This document shows, piece by piece, positions 58,266-64,000 of a stretch of 64,000 nt of DNA. A program made the translations under genes and the position numbers. The notes under the pieces were generated by a model that ran no database searches, was not told the DNA's origin, and saw nothing but the letters and a program-made list of their open reading frames with translations. The DNA is from Miscanthus floridulus. Taxonomy: Eukaryota; Streptophyta; Magnoliopsida; Poales; Poaceae. Positions within the stretch are counted from its first letter, which is position 1. Each line of letters begins with the position of its first letter. Location: contig NC_089588.1 of NCBI RefSeq assembly GCF_019320115.1, positions 120,711,707 to 120,775,706 on the forward strand, written 5' to 3'.

Positions 58266-58408
58266 GACGAATTCGCCCTAGCGAGAACGACAATTCGCCC
58301 TAGCGAGAACGACAGGGCGAATTCGCCCTTGAACGACGAATTTGCCCTAGCGAGAACGACGAATTTGCCCTGTCGTTCTCGCTAGGGCGAATCATCGTTC
58401 TCGCTAGG
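58266..58408. repeat. Repeats of cgccctagcgagaacgacgaatt, some inverted
   Basis: Four direct copies and two inverted copies of a ~22 bp unit make a strong local hairpin around 58340-58400. Confidence 0.8.
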
Positions 58409-58915
58409 GTATACAACAACGGGGTGGCGTTGCTCTGCATATACAACAACGGGGCGGCGTTGCTCCGCATATACAACAACGGGGCGATGTTGCTCCGCAT
58501 ACAACACAACAAGGCGGCGTTGCTCCGCATATAACACAACGAGGTGGCGTTGCTCCGCATACAACAAAACAAGGCGACGTTGCTCCGCATACAACACAAC
58601 GAAGCGGCGTTGCTCCGCATACAACACAACGACGGCGTTGCTCCGCATACAACACAACGAGGCGGCGTTGCTCCGCATATACAACAACGGGGCGGCGTTG
58701 CTCCGCATATACAACAACGGGGCGACGTTGCTCCGCATACAACACAACGAGGCGGCGTTGCTCCGCATACAACACAACGAGGCGGCGTTGCTCCGCATAC
58801 AACACAACGAGGCAGCATTGCTCCTTATACAACACAACGAGGCGGCGTTGCTCCGCATACAACACAACGACGGCGTTGCTCTGCATACAACACAACGAGG
58901 CGTTCCTCTGCATAT
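58409..58915. repeat. 30-bp minisatellite, ~17 copies
   Basis: The unit caacgaggcggcgttgctccgcatacaa keeps a 30 bp period, with three units shortened by about 3-6 bp. Frames remain open on both strands and translate to Cys/Met/Arg-rich decapeptides (RSNAASLCCM). These are not genes. It lies in the presumed first intron or leader of the element B second gene. Confidence 0.9.
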
Positions 58916-59109
58916 ATCACATACAAACACATATCGACGTACGTAGGGGTCGGTGGTGACGATCGACGTACGTAGGGGTCGGCGGTGATGGGCGTCCGGA
59001 GGCGGTGATGACGAGGCGGCGAGGGGTGGCCGGCGGCCGAGGCTCCTCCTTCTTCCTTCTCCCTTCTCCTTCTTCCTTCTCCCTTCTCTCCTCCACCTCC
59101 CTTCTCTCC

Positions 59110-59480
59110 TCTACTACCCTACAGAGGAGCGGGGTTGGGCCGGGGACGGCCGCGGCGGAGCGGGGCCAGGACGGCCACGGCAGAGCGGGGCCAGCAGCGG
59201 CGAAGCGGGGATGGCCCGCGGTGGAGCGGGGACAGGCTGAGGACGGCTGCGGCAGAGCGGGGCCGGGGCGGGGATGCCCCGCGGCGGAGCGGGGATGGGC
59301 CGGGGTGGTCGGGGGGGGGGGGGGCGTTGGCGAGCGAGCGACATCGGGGCGGTGGGGTCGCCGATGCGCGTGCGGGGGCTCGTGAGGTGCGGCGTCAGCG
59401 GCGGATCGGATGAGCGGCGGCGGTCTATTAGGGCTTGGCTCGGCAGTGGGGAGGAGGCAGAAGAGGGGCCGCGGCGGGGG
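59110..59480. repeat. GC-rich gagcggggc-type minisatellite with a 14-G run
   Basis: Loose ~30-45 bp repeats of ggcggagcgggg.. run to about 59300, and fourteen consecutive G occupy 59311-59324. It sits in the same place, just downstream of the internal promoter, as the 48-bp repeat of element A. Confidence 0.7.
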
Positions 59481-59486
59481 CAGAGG

Positions 59487-59670
59487 CTATATAAGGGAGA
59501 GGACCTTTAGTCCCGGGCGCCACCACCAGCCGGGACTAAAGGCCCTTTAGTCCCGGGCCCTGTTAACGCCCGGGACTAAAGGTCACACCTTTAGTCTCGG
59601 CTGGTGGTGGAGCCCAGGACTAAAGGTAACCTTTAGTCCCGGCTGGTGGTGGCGCCCGGGACTAAAGGTT
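59487..59670 (-). promoter_or_regulatory. Element B internal copy of terminal array, with TATA box
   Basis: Paired CCTTTAGTCCCGG/CCGGGACTAAAGG repeats at 59504-59670. On the minus strand the last copy is followed after 10 bp by TATATAG (59493-59487) directed at the second gene. This matches the arrangement in element A although the repeat sequence is unrelated. Confidence 0.65.
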
Positions 59671-59689
59671 TTTGGCGGGTAGCCGAACT

Positions 59690-60179
59690 GCAGTTTCGCT
59701 GCCCGCCAATTCATTAGGATTTTAATATATTTCTTTTTACACAAATGATAAAAGGATAGTTAACTACACAGAAAATTAAATAAAAGACATAAAAATATTT
59801 AAAAAAAATATAGATTCTATTTTGCTTTATTGCACACAGGAAAATTATGTGACCTAAAGTTTTAATTTTTTTAACAAGTTTTAAAACACAATAAAGTGTT
59901 TAAATTACTATTTCGATAATGCAAAAATATAGTGTTCAATTAAATTCAGAAAAACTCTTGTGTTTCGACTGGAAATTTGTTTTCACATCATTTGAACGTG
60001 ACATAATCCCACCATCAAACATAAATTTGTTTTCACATCATTTCAACGTGACATAATCCCAACATCAAACATAAATTTGTTTTCACATCATTTCAACGTG
60101 ACATAATTCAACATCAAACATAAATTCACAATTATTACATAATATCTCTAATACACACTATTGAACATCAATATATATA
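59690..60179. other. Spacer downstream of element B TNP2 gene, with 50-bp triplicate
   Basis: Three head-to-tail 50 bp copies of tttgttttcacatcattt.. begin at 59976, 60026 and 60076. The remainder is AT-rich and non-coding. Confidence 0.7.
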
Positions 60180-63100
60180 TCAAGCGGGCACAGTAATGAA
60201 CTTCTTCTTGACGTATGTCCCTTGGTTATGATCGCGCCGTAACCATGGAGTGTCCTCATCGATTAGCTGGATGCTAGGGTCTTTGTTCACTGTGAAGGGT
60301 GAAATTTGGTCATCCTTTTCATAATCTTCTGACATGTCTGACTTGTCTTCGATTCCGACGATGTTTCTTTTTCCGGAAAGAACTATGTGGCACTTTGGCT
60401 CATCATTGATTGGGTGGTTGTCGTTTTTCCCTCTCTTCGGTTTTGTAGACATGTCCTTGACATAGAACACCTGAGTCACATCCTTCGCGAGGACAAACGG
60501 TTCACCTTTGTACCCAATATTGTTGAGGTCCACTGTTGTCATTCCATACTGGTTGTCGACTGCTATGCCGCCTCCAGTCGTCTTTACCCACTAGCACTTG
60601 AACAAAGGTACCTTAAAATGAGATGCATAGTCTAGTTCCCGTATCTCCTCTATGCGGCCATAGTATGTTTGCTTGTTCCCACTATGGTCGGTGGCATCTA
60701 TGCGGACACCACTATTCTGGTTGGTGCTCCTTTAACTTGTGCTACTGTGTAAAATGTCTTCCCATTTATCTCGTACCCTTTGTATGTGAGGATATGCCAC
60801 GATGGCTGCCTAGCCAACAAATACAGCTCCTCATCAATACTCTCATCACCCTGACATTCTTTTCGCAACCAGTCGCTGAAAGTTTCCATGTGCTGACGCG
60901 TAATCCATGCTTCAGACTTCCCTGAGAACTTAGATCGAAGGAGGTTCTTATGTGTCTCGATATACGGATCTACCAAGGAGGAGTTCTATAGAACTGTGTA
61001 GTGTGCTTTATTGAAATAATCATCACCCTTACCAATATATGTTTTCTTCTCTAGTGTCCCCTTTCCACTTAGTCTCCCCTCGTGTCGTGATTCAGGAACA
61101 CCAATCGGGCTAATATCGGGAATGAAGTCAACACAGAACTCAATGACCTCCTCTGTTCTGTAGCCCTTGGCGATGCTTCCTTCTGGCTAAGCACGGTTGT
61201 GAACATATTTCTTCAGGATTCCTATAAACCTCTCAAAGGGGAACATGTTGTGTAGGAACACAGGATCGAGAATAGTAATCTCCTTAACCAGATGAACTAG
61301 GAGGTGTGTCATGATATCAAAGAAGGAAGGAGGGAACACCAACTCAAAGCTGACAAGACATTGAACCACATCATTCTGTAGTTTCACTAGATCCGTTGGA
61401 TCGATTGCCTTCTGAGAAATTGCATTGAGGAATGCACATAGCTTCACGATGGCTATATGTACATTTGGCGGTAGAATTCCTCTTAATGCAACTGGAAGCA
61501 ATTGAGTCATGAGCACATGGCGGTCATGGGACTTTAAGTGTCCAAATTTCTTCTCTGGCACATTTATTATACCCTTTATATTCAAGGAGAATCCAGACGG
61601 TACCTTAATGCTATCTAGGCATTCAAACAAGTTGTCCTTCTCTTCTTTGCTAAGAGTGTAGCTGGCAGGACTTAAGTACTGGCGTCCATCATCTGTCTTC
61701 TCTGGATGCAGGTTGTCTCGTTCTTTCAAATACCGCAGGTCCTATCGTGCTTCAATTGTGTCCTTAGGCTTCCCATACACGCCCATGAAGCCTAGCAGGT
61801 TCACACAAAGGTTCTTTGTCAGGTGCATCACGTCGATCGCGATGCGGACCTCTAGGACTTGCCAACATGGTAGCTCCCAAAATATGGACTTCTTCTTCCA
61901 CATGGGTGCGTGACCGTTGGCGTCCTTTGAAACATGTCCCTTTCCAAATATTACTTTCACATCATTGACCATATTGAGGACGTCCTCACCAGTTCGGTTG
62001 TGAGGCTTGGTCTGGTGGTCTGCCTTACCTTTAAAATGCTTGCCTTTCTTTCTTACATGGTGATTTACAGGAAGAAATCATCAATGCCCAAGGTACACGA
62101 CCTTGCGACACTTTTTGAAGAATATACCTTTCATGTCACCGAAACAGTGAGTACATGCATTATATCCCTTGTTTGATTGTCCTGAAAGATTACTTAGAGC
62201 TGACCAATCATTGATTATTACGAACAACAATGCTCGCAGGTCAAAGTGCTCCTGCTTGTGCTCATCCCACACACGTACACCTGGCTTGTTCCACAAAAGT
62301 AGAAGTTCTTCAACTAGTGGCCTCAGGTACACATCGATGTCATTACCAGGTTGCTTTGGGCCTTGGGTGAGCACCGGCATCATAATAAACTTACGCTTCA
62401 TGCATAACCAGGAAGGAAGGTTGTAGATACATAGAGTAACAGGCCAAGTGCTATGACTACTGCTCTGCTCCCCGAAAGAATTCATACCATCCGTACTTAA
62501 AGCAAACCTTAAGTTTCTTGCGTCACTTGCAAACTCGGGGAATTCTCTATCGATTGCTCTCCACTGGGACCCATCAGCAGGGTGTCTCAACATATTGTCT
62601 ACCTTACGGTCTTCTTTGTGCCATCGCAACAACTTTGCATGGTCTCTATTTCTAAAAAGACGTTTCAAGCGTGGTATTATAGGAGCATACCACATAACCT
62701 TGGCAGGGATTTTCTTCTTGGGACGTTCGCCCTCAACATCACCAGGGTCATCTCGCCTGATCTTATACCACGACGCATGACATACAAGGCATGCATCCAA
62801 CTTCTCGTACTCCGTGCCATGGTAGAGGATGCAGTCATTAGGACATCCATGTATCTTCCGGATTTCTAATCCTAAAGGGCAGACTACCTATTTTGCTTCG
62901 TACATAGTGCTGGGCAATTCGTTATCCTTCGGAAGCATCTTCTTTTGGATTTTTAGTAACTCCGCGAATCCCTTGTCAGATACACCATTCTTTGCCTTCC
63001 ATTGCAGCAATTCCAATGTGGTACCTAACTTTTTCTACCCCGCATCACAAGTTGGGTATAGCAATTTCTTGTGATCCTCTAGCATGCGGTCGAACTTGAT

Positions 63101-63586
63101 CTTCTCCTTTTCACTTTCGCATTCTCTTTGTGCGTCATGAATGGCCTGACCAAGATCGTCAGCGGGCTCCTCCTCTGCCCCGACCGCTTCTTTAGCGGGC
63201 TTCTCCTCTACCCCCACCTCTTCTTCAGCGGGCTTCTCCTTTGCCCCCACCTCTTCTTCAGCTTCCCCCATTGCAGTATCATTGAAGGCACCATATTCAA
63301 CAAAAATGTCATCATCGCCCCATTGTTCTTCTTCACCTTCTTCCATTACAACTCTGGTTTCTCCGTGCTTCGTCCAACAAATATAGTTTGGCATGAAATC
63401 CGACTTGAACAAGTGTGAATGAAGAGTCTTTGAGTTAGCATATTCCATCGTATTCTTACATACGGCACATGGGCAGCACATGAAACCATCGCGTTTGTTT
63501 GCCTCGGCCGCACGTAACAAAGAATGCACGCCGTCCATGAACTCTTGGGAGCGACGATCAGTATTGTACATCCAATGCCGACTCAT
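60180..63586 (-). pseudogene. TNP2-like CACTA transposase of element B, multiple stops
   Basis: The ATG at 63586 follows a splice acceptor (gcag/ATG), as in element A. Domains in order: transposase-associated (HWMYNTDRRS, CCPCAVCKN, WTKHGE); Glu-rich repeats EEVGxEEKPA; TNP2 core (LSTDGMNSFG, STWPV, IAIDVMHLTKN); DUF4218-like (FFDIMTHLLVHLV, FERFIGILKKYVHNRA) and DUF4216-like end to TGA or TAA near 60180. In-frame breaks: TAG at 63035, 62888, 61742, 61187 and 60592, two adjacent TGA at 62078-62083, and a shift near 60720. The ancestral protein would cut element ends; this copy cannot. Confidence 0.85.
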
Positions 63587-63674
63587 CTGCATTACATGAC
63601 ATAAATACCGTATTAAAACCTAGAACATAATTAGTTAATTATACAACATGCATACCACCACAAAAGCTATAAAT

Positions 63675-63936
63675 TTAAGAAAGTCTCGCTACAATGTAGA
63701 CAATCCCAACTACCACTAAAAACACTAAAGCTAAAATGCACTTCAGCAGCACAAGGATTTCGCGACCAATCCCAACTTCAACAGATAGATCCCCCGTTTG
63801 TTCAACATCTTTGGGCTTCTTCGGCTGGATCACTGCCTCGTTAGCCGCCATATCTGCCTGTTGTGCAAGATATTTTTGCACGAGTTCAACATACTCTTCC
63901 TCCCAGTAGAAGCCTGAACATCCAGTGCCATCCCAC
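63675..63936 (-). CDS. Partial gene: GRF zinc-finger-like C-terminal exon with membrane segment
   Basis: The exon begins after acceptor tttag at 63937 and ends at TAA 63675. It reads WDGTGCSGFYWEEEYVE.., resembling the end of a GRF-type zinc finger as found in many small grass proteins, followed by a charged stretch and a hydrophobic segment (LVLLKCILALVFLVVVGIVYIV) near the C-terminus. The first exon, with the other zinc ligands, would lie beyond the window. It sits upstream of the TNP2 gene inside element B, so it is either a third element gene or a captured host fragment. The identification rests on a short match. Confidence 0.45.
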
Positions 63937-64000
63937 TAAAATTAAAATAGAAAATTAAAACTTTAATCACAACCATCATGAAAATAGTTATAAACTAACC

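Noticed and set aside
58310..58335. ggcgaattcgcccttg looks like the TOPO cloning-site sequence (vector contamination)
   Set aside because: It arises where inverted copies of the local 22 bp unit cgccctagcgagaacgacgaatt meet. The neighbouring copies show the same text without an EcoRI site, and no other vector sequence flanks it.
58300..58975. Overlapping long open frames on both strands with Cys-rich repeats
   Set aside because: They are translations of a 30 bp minisatellite, whose period keeps all frames open. No start context or domain.

Overview
The window is nuclear DNA of a grass, most likely a panicoid grass of the sorghum/sugarcane/maize group. The evidence is the abundance of CACTA transposons with TTTGCCGAGTG or GCCGCCCCTACAAAT subterminal arrays, Stowaway and Tourist-like MITEs, GC-rich intron-poor genes, and plant-type QALGGH zinc fingers. 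It is mostly transposon sequence with three plausible host genes: an ALP1-like domesticated PIF/Harbinger transposase (30965-33435, minus strand, two exons) and two single-exon C2H2 zinc-finger genes (43500-44027 and 49123-49668, both plus strand). I see no rRNA genes, CRISPR arrays or bacterial features. Species identity is inference. Layout: 1-2300 holds LTR-retrotransposon debris with tandem and inverted copies of one repeat. 2313-3372 is a decayed CACTA. 4362-6472 is a nest of a Tourist-like element, a foldback Mutator-like element and a MITE. 6691-8630 holds two tandem duplications and a Stowaway. 8960-9756 is a LINE-like 3' end split by a solo LTR. 10133-11901 is a small CACTA. 12298-26341 is a complete-length 14 kb CACTA (element A) with TNP2-like and second-ORF genes, inserted into what looks like the 5' leader of a decayed hAT transposase (26509-28957). 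30965-36530 holds the ALP1-like gene and, 333 bp upstream of its ATG, a 2.76 kb Pack-MULE carrying a frameshifted NXPE-like gene. 38-52 kb holds the two zinc-finger genes among MITEs and a small CACTA (46921-48293). 52977-64000 is one CACTA interrupted by another (element B, minus orientation), which runs off the right edge. The strongest structural signal is shared by elements A and B. In both, the repeats that mark the element's ends recur internally, between the two element genes, and end 8-10 bp before a TATA box facing the second gene. In element A the same array-to-TATA arrangement drives the first gene from the element end. This suggests a duplicated promoter/operator module through which the transposase could control both genes. 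The second genes of both elements end in a Ulp1/C48-like protease region. Reading frames in the CACTA and hAT genes are broken almost only by TAG and TGA codons, as expected from deamination of methylated cytosine. Frames were read by eye and no database search was run.
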